Assembly (NCBI RefSeq): GCF_004000435.1
Contig: NZ_RBVZ01000001.1
Coordinates: 124,001-188,000, forward strand
Length of the DNA: 64,000 nucleotides
From: Alexandriicola marinus
Lineage (GTDB): Bacteria > Pseudomonadota > Alphaproteobacteria > Rhodobacterales > Rhodobacteraceae
Direction: 5' to 3'
In this document: one piece after another, positions 7,920-16,883 of the stretch
Numbering within the stretch: the first letter of the stretch is position 1
Layout: every line of letters starts with the position of its first letter
Program-made: the position numbers and the translations under genes
Notes under the pieces: generated by a model
Databases searched by the model: none
What the model saw: the letters and a program-made list of their open reading frames with translations, nothing else
What the model was told of the DNA's origin: nothing

Positions 7920-9305
7920 ATGGCCGACGAATCGAGACTGACCGACGACGCGACGGACGACGATTTCAGCCTTGCCGCAAGGTTGTTCGACGATGTCCTC
8001 GACGCGATCGAGGCACAGGATGCCGAGGCGTTGGGCAACCTGCTCGATCCGCTGCACCCGGCCGACCTTGCCGACCTTCTCGAACAGATCGACATGCGCG
8101 ACCGGCGGGCGCTGCTGGCGCTCTGGTCGCGGGGGATCGACGGCGAATTGCTGTCCGAACTCGATGACAACCTGCGCGAAGAGATCATCTCGGAACTGCC
8201 CGAGGCCGAGCTGGCCATGGCGGTCCGGTCGCTGGAATCCGACGACGTGGTCGATCTGGTCGAGGATCTTGAGCCCGAACGGCGGGCCGCGATCCTGCGC
8301 TCCCTCGATGCGATGGACCGGATCGCGGTGGAGAAGGCGCTGGCCTATCCGGAATACTCCGCAGGCCGGCTCATGCAGGGCGAGGTGGCCCGGGTGCCCG
8401 AACACTGGACGGTGGGCGAGACGATCGATCACCTCAGGTCCGGGATCAGCCTGCCCGACCAGTTCTATCACGTCATCCTCGTCGATCCGCGGATGAAGCC
8501 CGTGGGCTATGCCACGCTGGGCCGTATCCTGTCATCAAAGCGCGATGTGGCGCTGGCCGACCTGATCGAGCCCAGCTTCCGCACCTTCCATGTCGAGGAC
8601 GAACAGGGCGCGGTGGCCTATGCGTTCAACCAGTATCACCTGATCTCTGCGCCCGTGGTGGATGACGATGACCGGCTTGTGGGCGTGATCACCATCGACG
8701 ACGCCATGGAGGTTCTCGATGAGGAGCATGAAGAAGACATCATGCGCCTTGCGGGTATCAGCGGCGAAACGGAGCTGTCGGATTCGATCCGCTCCACCAC
8801 GCGGCGGCGGTTTCCATGGCTGGCGATCAACCTGTTCACCTCGATCCTCGCCTCCCTCGTGATCGCGCTTTTCGAGGGCACGATCGAAAGCCTCGTGGCG
8901 CTGGCCGTGCTGATGCCCATCGTGGCCTCGATGGGCGGCAATGCCGGGACGCAGTCTCTCACTGTTGCGGTGCGCGCGATCGCCACCCGCGACCTGACCG
9001 GATCGAATGTCTGGCGCGTCCTGAGGCGCGAGATCGCGGTGGGCGCGATCAACGGCGTGCTGTTCGCGGTCATCATGGGGATCGTCGGCATGGTCTGGTT
9101 CGGATCGCCCATGCTGGGCGTGGTGATCGCGGTCGCGATGGTGGTGAACCTGATCGTGGCAGGACTGGCAGGCACGGCGGTGCCCATCATCCTCGACAAG
9201 ATGGGGATCGACCCGGCGCTGGCCTCGGGCGCCTTTGTCACGACGGTGACGGACATCGTGGGCTTCTTCGCCTTCCTCGGCCTGGCCGCGCTGGTTTTGC
9301 TGTGA
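7920..9305 (+). CDS. mgtE: Magnesium transporter MgtE
   Basis: A 461-residue inner-membrane Mg channel. The order is the standard one: an acidic N-terminal superhelical domain (about 25-135) with HPADLADLLEQID, two CBS domains (about 140-265), a connecting helix, then five membrane segments from about residue 295, with the pore-lining MPIVASMGGNAGTQSLTVAVRAI. Cytosolic Mg normally binds the N and CBS domains and closes the pore. GGGGG precedes the ATG. The upstream 158 bp hold a 7-bp hairpin at 7809-7826, but I see no recognisable Mg riboswitch. The stop overlaps the next start (GTGA). Confidence 0.95.
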   Translation: MADESRLTDDATDDDFSLAARLFDDVLDAIEAQDAEALGNLLDPLHPADLADLLEQIDMRDRRALLALWSRGIDGELLSELDDNLREEIISELPEAELAMAVRSLESDDVVDLVEDLEPERRAAILRSLDAMDRIAVEKALAYPEYSAGRLMQGEVARVPEHWTVGETIDHLRSGISLPDQFYHVILVDPRMKPVGYATLGRILSSKRDVALADLIEPSFRTFHVEDEQGAVAYAFNQYHLISAPVVDDDDRLVGVITIDDAMEVLDEEHEEDIMRLAGISGETELSDSIRSTTRRRFPWLAINLFTSILASLVIALFEGTIESLVALAVLMPIVASMGGNAGTQSLTVAVRAIATRDLTGSNVWRVLRREIAVGAINGVLFAVIMGIVGMVWFGSPMLGVVIAVAMVVNLIVAGLAGTAVPIILDKMGIDPALASGAFVTTVTDIVGFFAFLGLAALVLL

Positions 9306-9880
9306 CCGATCTGGCTCGGATCAAGGCGCAGGCGCGCAAGGATGCCTTTGCCCGGCGCAAGGCGGCGTTCGACGTCGCGGGGCCGGGTTGCGCCGGGCAT
9401 CTGTCCGAGGTTCTTGCCGGGTATCGCGGTGTGCCGCTGGCGGGCTATGCCGCCATGCGCACCGAGATCGATCCCCTCCCGGCCCTCGAGGAAGCGGCGG
9501 CCCATGGTCCGGTCGGAATGCCCGTCATCATGGGCAAGGCGCAGCCGCTGAAGTTTCGCGACTGGACGCCCGGCTGCGAGATGATCGCAGGCGAGTTCGG
9601 CGCCGCGATCCCCGCGCGCGGCGACTGGCTGGAGCCACAGATCCTGATCGTTCCGCTTCTGGCCTTCGACTGGCGCGGTGGGCGGCTGGGCTATGGCGGC
9701 GGCTTCTATGACCGAACGCTCGAGCGCCTGCGCGCGGCGGGACCGGTCCTTGCCATCGGCTTTGCCTTCGCCGCGCAGGAGACCGAGAGCCTGCCGACGG
9801 AGCCGATCGATCAGCCGCTTGACCTGATCGTGACGGAACAGGGCATCCTCGAGCCACGGGCGGCGGCCAAAATTAGCTAA
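9302..9880 (+). CDS. 5-formyltetrahydrofolate cyclo-ligase
   Basis: A 192-residue enzyme converting 5-formyl-THF to 5,10-methenyl-THF using ATP. The signature is GGRLGYGGGFYDRTLERL near residue 130, preceded by QILIVPLLAFDWRG. I place the start at GTG 9302, which overlaps the mgtE stop; longer readings of this frame run through mgtE and are not credible. In many proteobacteria this gene lies next to 6S RNA; I could not recognise one here. The 3' end lies within a perfect palindrome at 9866-9887. Confidence 0.88.
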   Translation: MTDLARIKAQARKDAFARRKAAFDVAGPGCAGHLSEVLAGYRGVPLAGYAAMRTEIDPLPALEEAAAHGPVGMPVIMGKAQPLKFRDWTPGCEMIAGEFGAAIPARGDWLEPQILIVPLLAFDWRGGRLGYGGGFYDRTLERLRAAGPVLAIGFAFAAQETESLPTEPIDQPLDLIVTEQGILEPRAAAKIS

Positions 9881-9887
9881 TTTTGGC
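9866..9887. repeat. 22-bp perfect palindrome across the cyclo-ligase stop codon
   Basis: GCCAAAATTAG is followed directly by its exact reverse complement. It is AT-rich in GC-rich surroundings and contains the TAA stop at 9878-9880. As RNA it could form a hairpin, but no T-run follows, so it is a poor intrinsic terminator. It might instead be a protein-binding operator for the downstream metallophosphoesterase gene, which starts about 95 bp away. Confidence 0.6.
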
Positions 9888-9982
9888 GCGCCTGCGGAGA
9901 TCGTGGGCGGTTCGTCGGGCAAATAGGCCCGTGGTGTGCCTCGTGCCTTGCGCTGTGGCCAAGCCGGTCCTATCGATGCCGG

Positions 9983-10810
9983 ATGCGGATACTTTTTCTT
10001 GGCGATGTCATGGGCCGGGCCGGACGGCGGGCCATTACCGAAAACCTCGCAGCGATGCGGGCGGATTGGCGGCTGGATTTCGTCGTGGTCAACGGCGAAA
10101 ACGCCACCTCGGGTGCGGGGCTTTCGCCCGATCACGCGAAAGTGCTGCTCGAGGCCGGTGCCGATGCGATCACGCTGGGCGATCATGCCTTCGACCAGAA
10201 GGACATGATGGGCTTCATCGAATCCGAGCCGCGGATCATCCGGCCGCTGAACTTTTCCAAGGCCGCGCCCGGGCGCGGTGCCCGGGTCTTTGATGCCCCC
10301 GGCGGGCGCAAGGTTCTCGTGGCGCAGGTTCTGGGCCAGGTCTTCATGAAGCGGCCCTTCGACGATCCGTTTTCCCATCTCGATACCGTCCTGAAGGCGC
10401 ATCCGATGGGAGGCATGGTCAATGCGAGTCTCGTCGATATCCATTGCGAGGCGACCAGCGAAAAGATGGGCGTCGGCCATTACTGCGATGGCCGTGCGAG
10501 TATTGTCGTGGGCACCCACACCCATGTGCCGACAGCTGACGCGATGATCCTTCCGGGCGGCACGGCGTTCCAGTCGGATGCGGGCATGTGTGGCGACTAC
10601 AATTCCGTGATCGGGATGGAAAAGGACGAACCGATGCGCCGTTTCGTGACCGGAATGCCCAAGGGCCGCTTCACCCCCGCGGCCGGAGAGGCCACGTTGT
10701 CCGGCCTTTATGTCGAGACCGATGACCGCACCGGCAAGGCCACGCGGGTCGTGATGATCCGCAAGGGCGGCCGGCTCGCGCAGGCCTCCCCGGCGGAGGC
10801 GCCGGATTGA
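9983..10810 (+). CDS. YmdB-family metallophosphoesterase
   Basis: A 275-residue member of the family that includes Bacillus YmdB, which acts on 2',3'- or 3',5'-cyclic nucleotides. Metal ligands can be followed: FLGDVMGR (D8), NGENA at 37-41, LGDHAFD, DIHCEATSEK and GTHTHVPTAD. The length and motif order are standard. In alphaproteobacteria this gene often follows the 5-formyl-THF cyclo-ligase, as here. The stop overlaps the next gene's TTG start. The physiological substrate cannot be read from sequence. Confidence 0.88.
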   Translation: MRILFLGDVMGRAGRRAITENLAAMRADWRLDFVVVNGENATSGAGLSPDHAKVLLEAGADAITLGDHAFDQKDMMGFIESEPRIIRPLNFSKAAPGRGARVFDAPGGRKVLVAQVLGQVFMKRPFDDPFSHLDTVLKAHPMGGMVNASLVDIHCEATSEKMGVGHYCDGRASIVVGTHTHVPTADAMILPGGTAFQSDAGMCGDYNSVIGMEKDEPMRRFVTGMPKGRFTPAAGEATLSGLYVETDDRTGKATRVVMIRKGGRLAQASPAEAPD

Positions 10811-11721
10811 TCGCGCGCCCCGCGGGCCCGCCTGTCCGGACGGGGCTGAGCGGTATCCTTCTGATCATCGGGATCGGCTGGGGCGCGACGCAGCCGCTGG
10901 CCAAGATCGCGGTCACGGGCGGCCATGGCCCGATCGGGCTTGTCTTCTGGCAGCTTCTGATCGGTGGCGTTCTGCTCAGCATCGTGAACCGGCTGCGCGG
11001 CTACCGCCTGCGCCGCGATGCCCGCGCGTTGCGGCTTTATGCCTTTATCGCGCTGGTGGGCACGATCCTGCCCAACACCGCAAGCTATACGGCGGCCTTT
11101 CACCTGCCGGCCGGGATCATGTCGATCGTGATCGCCACCGTGCCCATGATGGCGTTTCCGATGGCGCTTGCCCTCGGGACAGACCGGTTCTCGACCCGCA
11201 GGACGGTGGGCCTGTTGCTGGGCATCTCCGGCGTGGGCCTGATCGCGCTTCCGGGCACGGCGCTTCCCGATCCGGCGATGGTTGCCTTCCTGCCGCTCGC
11301 CCTGATCGCGCCGTTTCTTTATGCGGTCGAGGGCAATTACGTGGATCGCTGGGGCACGGACGGGCTGGATGCGATCCAGCTGTTGCAGGGAGCGTCGCTG
11401 ATCGGGTGCGTCATCGCACTGCCAATCGCCCTTGGGACCGGGAACTTCGTGGCTCTCGATACGACATGGGGGCGCGAGGAATGGGCATTGATGGCCCTTT
11501 CGGTGATCCATGCACTGGTGTATTCCGGATACGTTTGGCTGGTTGGCCGGGCGGGCGCCGTGTTTGCCGCTCAGGTCAGCTACCTTGTCACCGGTTTCGG
11601 AGTGGTCTGGGCGATGATCCTGCTGTCTGAGCGCTATTCCATCCTGGTCTGGGCCGCCATGGCCGTGATCCTTGCGGGCGTGGCGCTGGTTCAGCCGCGC
11701 GACAGGGGCGAGGCGGGCTGA
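10807..11721 (+). CDS. EamA/DMT-superfamily transporter
   Basis: A 304-residue integral membrane protein with about ten hydrophobic segments in two EamA repeats, the first containing GIGWGATQPLAKIAVTGG and the second VIHALVYSGYVWLVGR. This family exports metabolites such as amino acids or nucleosides; the substrate is not predictable. The start is TTG 10807, overlapping the previous stop; no better internal ATG precedes the first helix. The last base of its stop is the first base of the next ATG, so the run from mgtE onward looks like an operon. Confidence 0.82.
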   Translation: MIARPAGPPVRTGLSGILLIIGIGWGATQPLAKIAVTGGHGPIGLVFWQLLIGGVLLSIVNRLRGYRLRRDARALRLYAFIALVGTILPNTASYTAAFHLPAGIMSIVIATVPMMAFPMALALGTDRFSTRRTVGLLLGISGVGLIALPGTALPDPAMVAFLPLALIAPFLYAVEGNYVDRWGTDGLDAIQLLQGASLIGCVIALPIALGTGNFVALDTTWGREEWALMALSVIHALVYSGYVWLVGRAGAVFAAQVSYLVTGFGVVWAMILLSERYSILVWAAMAVILAGVALVQPRDRGEAG

Positions 11722-13499
11722 TGTTCGGCATCGCCCTGTCCCCGGACCTGGCCCCTCTGGTCGCCGGTATCATCGTCGTGGCGATGTTCACGGCCTTTGT
11801 CTTCGAGCGCTATCCCGTCGAGGTCGTGGCCCTGACCGGGGCCGTCATGATGGTTGTCCTCGGCATCGTCCCGCAGGAGCAGGCGATCGGCGTTTTTGCC
11901 AATCCGGCACCCTGGACGATCGCGGCGCTGTTCATCATCGTGGGCGCGATGGTCCGGACCGGGGCGCTTGACTGGATATCGAACCAGGCCGCGCGGCATG
12001 TCGACAAACGCCCCGTGCTAACGCTTGTCACGCTTATCTTGACGGTGATCGGGTTGTCCGCCTTCATCAACAACACGCCCGTTGTCGTGGTCATGATCCC
12101 GATCTTCGTCAAGCTGTCGAAACAGCTGGGTCAGGCGCCATCGCGCCTGCTGATCCCGCTGAGCTATTTCGCCATCTTCGGCGGAACGCTCACGCTGATC
12201 GGCACATCGACCAACCTGCTGGTGGACGGTATCGTGCGCACCGCCGGAGAGCCGCCCTTCACGATCTTCGAGATCACGCCCGTGGGTCTTGTCCTGACGG
12301 CGACGGCAACGGCCTACCTCTACCTGTTCGGTCGCCACCTCCTGCCGAACCGTGACAGCATGGCAGGCCTCTTGTCGGACCGCTCGAAGATGCGGTTCTT
12401 CACCGAGGCCGTGATCCCGCCGGATTCGAACCTGATCGGCCGCGAAGTGCTGGACGTGAAACTGTTCAAACGCGACGGCGTTCGCCTGATTGACGTGATC
12501 CGGGGCGACGCATCGTTGAGGCGCAACCTCAAGGGCGTGGCCCTCGAGGTGGGCGACCGGGTCGTGCTGCGCACCGCGATGACGGAGCTGTTGTCGCTTC
12601 AGAACGACAAGTCGTTGCGCCGGGTCGATCAGGTTTCGGCAGTCGAGACGACGACGGTCGAGGCCCTGATCACGCCGGATTGCCGGATGGTCGGACGCCG
12701 CCTTGGCCAGCTGCGCCTGCGGCGGCGCTATGCCGTCTATCCGCTGGCCGTCCATCGCCGCGACAAGAATATCGGCCGCCAGATCGACGATCTGGTCGTG
12801 CAGGTGGGCGATACGCTCCTGCTGGAAGGCGCGCCCGCCGATATTCAGCGGCTGGCGCAGGACATGAACCTCGTCGATGTATCGCATCCCGCGACGCGCG
12901 CCTTTCGCCGGGGTCACGCGCCCATCGTGCTGGGCGTTCTGGCCGGCATCGTGGGCCTGTCGGCGCTGGGCGTGGCCTCGATCGCATCGCTGGCCTTCAT
13001 CGGGGTGGCCATCGTGCTCCTGTCGCGCTGCATAGATGCCGAAGAGGCCTTCGGCTTTGTCGACGGGCGCCTTCTGACACTGATCTTTGCCATGCTCGTC
13101 GTGGGCACGGGGCTCGACCGGTCGGGCGCGCTGAACCAGTTGGTCGGGGCATTGTCACCCTACCTGATGAACCTGCCCGACTGGGCCATCGTGCTGTGCG
13201 TCTATCTTCTGGCCTCGACCCTAACAGAGATCGTGTCGAACAATGCCGTGGCCGTGATCCTCGCGCCCGTGGCACTGGGCCTGGCGCAGACGCTGGGCGT
13301 CGATCCACGTCCCCTTGTGGTGGCGGTCATGATGGGGGCCTCGGCGGCCTTTGCGACGCCCATCGGCTATCAGACCAACACGCTGGTCTACGGTCCGGGG
13401 GGCTATCGCTTTACCGATTTCCTGCGGATCGGTCTGCCGCTCAATCTGCTGACGGCGCTGACCGCCTCTCTCTCGATCCCGTTCTTCTTTCCCTTGTGA
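11721..13499 (+). CDS. SLC13/DASS-family permease with two RCK-C (TrkA-C) domains
   Basis: A 592-residue transporter. Membrane segments fill residues about 5-190 and 390-592, with the family motifs SAFINNTPVVVVMIPI and SNNAVAVILAPVALGL. The central soluble region holds two TrkA-C-like domains (about 215-300 and 305-385; one has RDGVRLIDVIRGD). This layout occurs in sodium-coupled sulfate or dicarboxylate permeases of marine alphaproteobacteria; sulfate or an organic acid is possible, but nothing fixes the substrate. It is the last gene of the overlapping run. Confidence 0.85.
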   Translation: MFGIALSPDLAPLVAGIIVVAMFTAFVFERYPVEVVALTGAVMMVVLGIVPQEQAIGVFANPAPWTIAALFIIVGAMVRTGALDWISNQAARHVDKRPVLTLVTLILTVIGLSAFINNTPVVVVMIPIFVKLSKQLGQAPSRLLIPLSYFAIFGGTLTLIGTSTNLLVDGIVRTAGEPPFTIFEITPVGLVLTATATAYLYLFGRHLLPNRDSMAGLLSDRSKMRFFTEAVIPPDSNLIGREVLDVKLFKRDGVRLIDVIRGDASLRRNLKGVALEVGDRVVLRTAMTELLSLQNDKSLRRVDQVSAVETTTVEALITPDCRMVGRRLGQLRLRRRYAVYPLAVHRRDKNIGRQIDDLVVQVGDTLLLEGAPADIQRLAQDMNLVDVSHPATRAFRRGHAPIVLGVLAGIVGLSALGVASIASLAFIGVAIVLLSRCIDAEEAFGFVDGRLLTLIFAMLVVGTGLDRSGALNQLVGALSPYLMNLPDWAIVLCVYLLASTLTEIVSNNAVAVILAPVALGLAQTLGVDPRPLVVAVMMGASAAFATPIGYQTNTLVYGPGGYRFTDFLRIGLPLNLLTALTASLSIPFFFPL

Positions 13500-13522
13500 C
13501 GGGGCAGGAGCGTTGCACGGCC

Positions 13523-13552
13523 TTGCAGCGGGGCGAGGTGCGGGGCTATAGA
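13523..13552 (+). promoter_or_regulatory. Candidate sigma70-type promoter for yebC
   Basis: TTGCAG at 13523-13528 and TATAGA at 13547-13552 are separated by 18 bp and lie about 40 bp before the yebC ATG. They are a fair match to the housekeeping consensus in a region with no competing gene. This is a pattern-based call. Confidence 0.3.
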
Positions 13553-13590
13553 GTTCCGAATTCCGCGAACACATAGCAAAGAGGTGGGCG

Positions 13591-14364
13591 ATGGCCGGCC
13601 ATTCCAAATGGGCAAACATTCAGCACCGCAAGGGCCGTCAGGACGCGGCCCGGTCAAAGCTGTTTTCCAAGCTCTCCAAGGAAATCACCGTCGCGGCGAA
13701 GATGGGCGACCCCGATCCCGAAAAGAACCCGCGCCTGCGGCTTGCGGTCAAGGAAGCCAAGTCGCAATCGGTGCCGAAGGACGTGATCGAGCGCGCGATC
13801 AAGAAAAGCGAAGGCGGCGATGCCGAAAGCTATGACGAGATCCGCTATGAAGGCTACGGCCCCGGCGGCGTGGCCATCATCGTCGAGGCGATGACGGACA
13901 ACCGCAACCGGACCGCCTCGACCGTGCGTTCCACCTTTTCGAAGAACGGCGGCAATCTGGGCGAGACCGGATCGGTTGGCTTTATGTTCGAACGCAAGGG
14001 CCAGATCGTCTTCGACTACGGCGTCGGCAGCCCCGATGACGTGATGATGGCCGCGATCGAGGCCGGTGCCGAGGACGTCGAAAGCGCCGAGGGCGATGGT
14101 GACGAGGATGAGGGCGGCCACTGGATCACCTGTGCCGATACCGACCTGTCGGAGGTGTCGACGGCGCTGGAACAGGCGCTGGGCGAAAGCCGCTCGACCA
14201 AACTGGTCTGGCAGGCGCAGACGACCTCGCCAGTCGATCTTGAGACGCTTCAGAAGGTGATGAAGCTGGTCGAAACCCTCGAGGATGACGACGACGTTCA
14301 AAGCGTCACGACGAATATGGACGCGCCCGACGAGGTGATGGAAGCCTACGCCGCAGCATCCTGA
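13591..14364 (+). CDS. yebC: YebC/PmpR-family protein (TACO1-like)
   Basis: The 257-residue protein opens with the invariant [18 protein letters not shown], continues with EYGPGG-like [17 protein letters not shown] and a central [18 protein letters not shown], all diagnostic. Family members bind DNA or the ribosome; some repress quorum-sensing genes, and recent work on YebC proteins links them to relief of ribosome stalling at proline stretches. GAGGTGG just upstream of ATG 13591 is a strong ribosome site. It stands alone with a candidate promoter upstream. Confidence 0.95.
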   Translation: MAGHSKWANIQHRKGRQDAARSKLFSKLSKEITVAAKMGDPDPEKNPRLRLAVKEAKSQSVPKDVIERAIKKSEGGDAESYDEIRYEGYGPGGVAIIVEAMTDNRNRTASTVRSTFSKNGGNLGETGSVGFMFERKGQIVFDYGVGSPDDVMMAAIEAGAEDVESAEGDGDEDEGGHWITCADTDLSEVSTALEQALGESRSTKLVWQAQTTSPVDLETLQKVMKLVETLEDDDDVQSVTTNMDAPDEVMEAYAAAS

Positions 14365-14430
14365 CGACAGGTTGGGGCCGGCGGGTCAGCCCTTCCTGAT
14401 CCCGGTGGCCCTCAAGGCGCGAGTTTCCTG

Positions 14431-16260
14431 ATGACGCATTATTTTGGCCGTGACCTGATTTCTGCCCTGCAGGCCGGGCATGGCTTTTGCGATCATTCGC
14501 AAGACGGCCGGGTTGGCGGTGTGGCCCATGAGGGCGGAGCCGTCGTGACAGGGGCCGGACAGGTCTGGGAACTGACGCTCCCCGCAAGCCGGGCCATTCG
14601 GTTCGTGGTGATCGAGAATGCGACACCCGTCGACAGACCCGATGCCCCGATCGAAGCGGATATCCGGGACCCCGACGGGAATTGGCTGCGGGTGCACGCG
14701 GGCCTCTGTTCCTTCGGGGATCAGGAGACCGGCCTGCCGCTTGTCATCGACCTTGGCCCCGGGCGCCGGTTTTCGGGTGTGCGGCTGACGGGCGATGCGG
14801 GGCTGCGGCTGGCCTCTGTCCGGCTGATCGGACCGGCGGCCCCGAATCCCGATTTCCGCTTTGTGGCGACCCGGCTGGATGGGCTGTGCCAAAGGCTGAC
14901 GACCCTGCTGAACGCCGTGATCCTCGCCGATCTGACGGGCCGGGATTTCGGGTTCATCTGGTATGCGGCCGATCTGCCCGAGGTTGACGGGCAGGCGAAT
15001 TCGGATCTGGGGCTGCTTTTCGAGCCGGACTTTGTTGAACGTCACCTCGTCGATCTGCACGCACTCCATCGCGGGATGCCGCATTACTACAACCGCCCCT
15101 ATAGCGAGGCGGAATTCGACTGGCTGATGAAGGAGGCCGAGGATCACGGCGTCTTCCAGGTCGACCGGCCCGGCAGGGTCGAGCAGATCTTTCCGCAATT
15201 CGCCGACCGGATCGACAGGTTCACCAATGCGCGCGCCTTCGACAGTCTGGGTTTTACAGCGACCGCCCGCGCCGCGATCGACGAGGCGCTAGGACACCCT
15301 CTGCCCGAGGGCGCGGTCGGTCTGCACCTGCGGGGTGGCGATATCGTGCACGGGACGCATTCGAACCACGGTGGCTATCTGCACAAGGCCGTTTCGATCT
15401 TCGAGGTCGAAGCACTTGCCGAACAGACGAAGACGGCCGGAACGCCGCTGGTCATCGTGGGCCAGGAGCACGATCTGATCGACCTGATGGTCGCGCGATA
15501 CGATCATGTGAGCGGGGTGCATCATCACACATCGACACGGGGCTTCGATCCGGTTCAGGGCGTGCTGTTCGATGCCATCATCCTGTCGCGCATGGCGCGC
15601 ATCTGGGCGCCGCTCAGTGCGGTGTCGCGCCTCTCGATGAAGCTGGGCGACGTGCCGCTGACGGATATGGGCAAGCTCTCCCTGCTGCCCGACCCGGGCC
15701 TCTTTCGGGACAAGCCCTTCGACGATACGGACTATAGCGGTATTTCGGCGAATTACCGGGCCTATTCGGCGATCAAGAGCGTCTGGATGCAGCCGGTCGA
15801 ACGCTGGGGGGCGGGCCATCTGGCGGCGTTGCAATATGCCAATCGCGTGCGGCCGGGTGTGCAGTTCATCCACCTGCTTCTCGGGGCGGTCCGGGCGCGG
15901 ATGGGCAGGTGGGATATCGCCGAAGACAGGATCCGCTCGACCCTGACGCTGCCACCGCCGTTCGAGGAGACGGATGTCACGACGAGCTATCTGCTGTCCA
16001 CCGATCCGCCCGCGCCCGAAGCGGTGATCGGCTGTTTCGCCGGGGCCGATCCGGTGGCGCATCCCCATGTGCATTTCCTGTTCCAGCTTTGCCGCGCCTT
16101 TCATCTGCGTGATCCGGAGGCACGCGCCCATGTGCGGCGGGTGATCGCTGGCGAGACAGCAATCCAACTGCGGCCCGAACTGATCGCCGATATCGAACAG
16201 CTCGTCTTCGGAAAGCGCAACCGCGACCTGCCGGGGGATCAGATCGCGTGGCTGCGCTAG
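14431..16260 (+). CDS. Putative fucosyltransferase-like protein with N-terminal beta-sandwich
   Basis: I do not recognise this 609-residue protein as a characterised enzyme. Residues about 45-135 look like a discoidin-type beta-sandwich (WELTLPASRAIRFVVIEN). At 150-178 the string GLCQRLTTLLNAVILADL resembles the N-terminal loop of NodZ/GT11/GT23-like fucosyltransferases, and GLHLRGGDIVHG at 297-308 resembles their nucleotide-sugar motif (H-x-R-x-GD). Residues 440-609 appear helical. No signal peptide is visible, so it is probably cytoplasmic and acts on a surface glycan or protein. The next gene starts 5 bp after its stop. Confidence 0.5.
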   Translation: MTHYFGRDLISALQAGHGFCDHSQDGRVGGVAHEGGAVVTGAGQVWELTLPASRAIRFVVIENATPVDRPDAPIEADIRDPDGNWLRVHAGLCSFGDQETGLPLVIDLGPGRRFSGVRLTGDAGLRLASVRLIGPAAPNPDFRFVATRLDGLCQRLTTLLNAVILADLTGRDFGFIWYAADLPEVDGQANSDLGLLFEPDFVERHLVDLHALHRGMPHYYNRPYSEAEFDWLMKEAEDHGVFQVDRPGRVEQIFPQFADRIDRFTNARAFDSLGFTATARAAIDEALGHPLPEGAVGLHLRGGDIVHGTHSNHGGYLHKAVSIFEVEALAEQTKTAGTPLVIVGQEHDLIDLMVARYDHVSGVHHHTSTRGFDPVQGVLFDAIILSRMARIWAPLSAVSRLSMKLGDVPLTDMGKLSLLPDPGLFRDKPFDDTDYSGISANYRAYSAIKSVWMQPVERWGAGHLAALQYANRVRPGVQFIHLLLGAVRARMGRWDIAEDRIRSTLTLPPPFEETDVTTSYLLSTDPPAPEAVIGCFAGADPVAHPHVHFLFQLCRAFHLRDPEARAHVRRVIAGETAIQLRPELIADIEQLVFGKRNRDLPGDQIAWLR

Positions 16261-16264
16261 GCTG

Positions 16265-16867
16265 ATGGTGGCCTTTCTCACCGGTTTTTCGCTGGGATTG
16301 TCGCTGATCCTCGCGATCGGGGCGCAGAACGCTTTTGTCCTGCGGCAGGGATTGCGGCGGCTGCATGTCCTGCCGGTCGTTCTGACCTGCGCGATCTCGG
16401 ACGCGGTCCTGATCGTGGTGGGCGTGTCGGGTTTCGGCGCCCTGTCGCAGGCCGCGCCATGGATCGTGGACGCTCTGCGCTGGATGGGAGCCGCGTTCCT
16501 CGTGGTCTATGGCGCGATGGCATTCCGGGCGGCATGGCTGGGGACGGGCGCGATGAAGGCAGAAGGGCGCATCGAGGGCAGCGCCGCGGCGGCGGTGGCG
16601 ACCTGCCTTGCGCTGACATGGCTCAACCCGCATGTATATCTCGATACCGTGGTTCTGATCGGTTCGGTCGCAGCGGGGCAGGAGGGCGCGCGTGCGGCCT
16701 TTGGCGCGGGGGCCGTTGCGGCATCGTTCACGTTCTTTTTCTCGCTGGGCTATGGCGCACGGCTTCTGGCGCCGGTCTTTGCCCGGCCCGCCGCGTGGCG
16801 TGTTCTGGATATCGGGATCGGTTGCATCATGTGGGCCATCGCTTTGGGGCTGATAATCAAGGGATAA
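16265..16867 (+). CDS. LysE/ArgO-family amino acid exporter
   Basis: A 200-residue membrane protein with six predicted helices. The N-terminus FSLGLSLILAIGAQNAFVLR and the downstream CAISDAVLIVVGVSGFG are the hallmarks of LysE/ArgO, which export basic amino acids such as lysine or arginine. LTWLNPHVYLDTVVLIGSVA also matches the family. The start at 16265 is 5 bp after the previous stop, suggesting co-transcription with the 609-residue gene. Confidence 0.88.
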   Translation: MVAFLTGFSLGLSLILAIGAQNAFVLRQGLRRLHVLPVVLTCAISDAVLIVVGVSGFGALSQAAPWIVDALRWMGAAFLVVYGAMAFRAAWLGTGAMKAEGRIEGSAAAAVATCLALTWLNPHVYLDTVVLIGSVAAGQEGARAAFGAGAVAASFTFFFSLGYGARLLAPVFARPAAWRVLDIGIGCIMWAIALGLIIKG

Positions 16868-16883
16868 CCCGGCGAGGCCCCTT

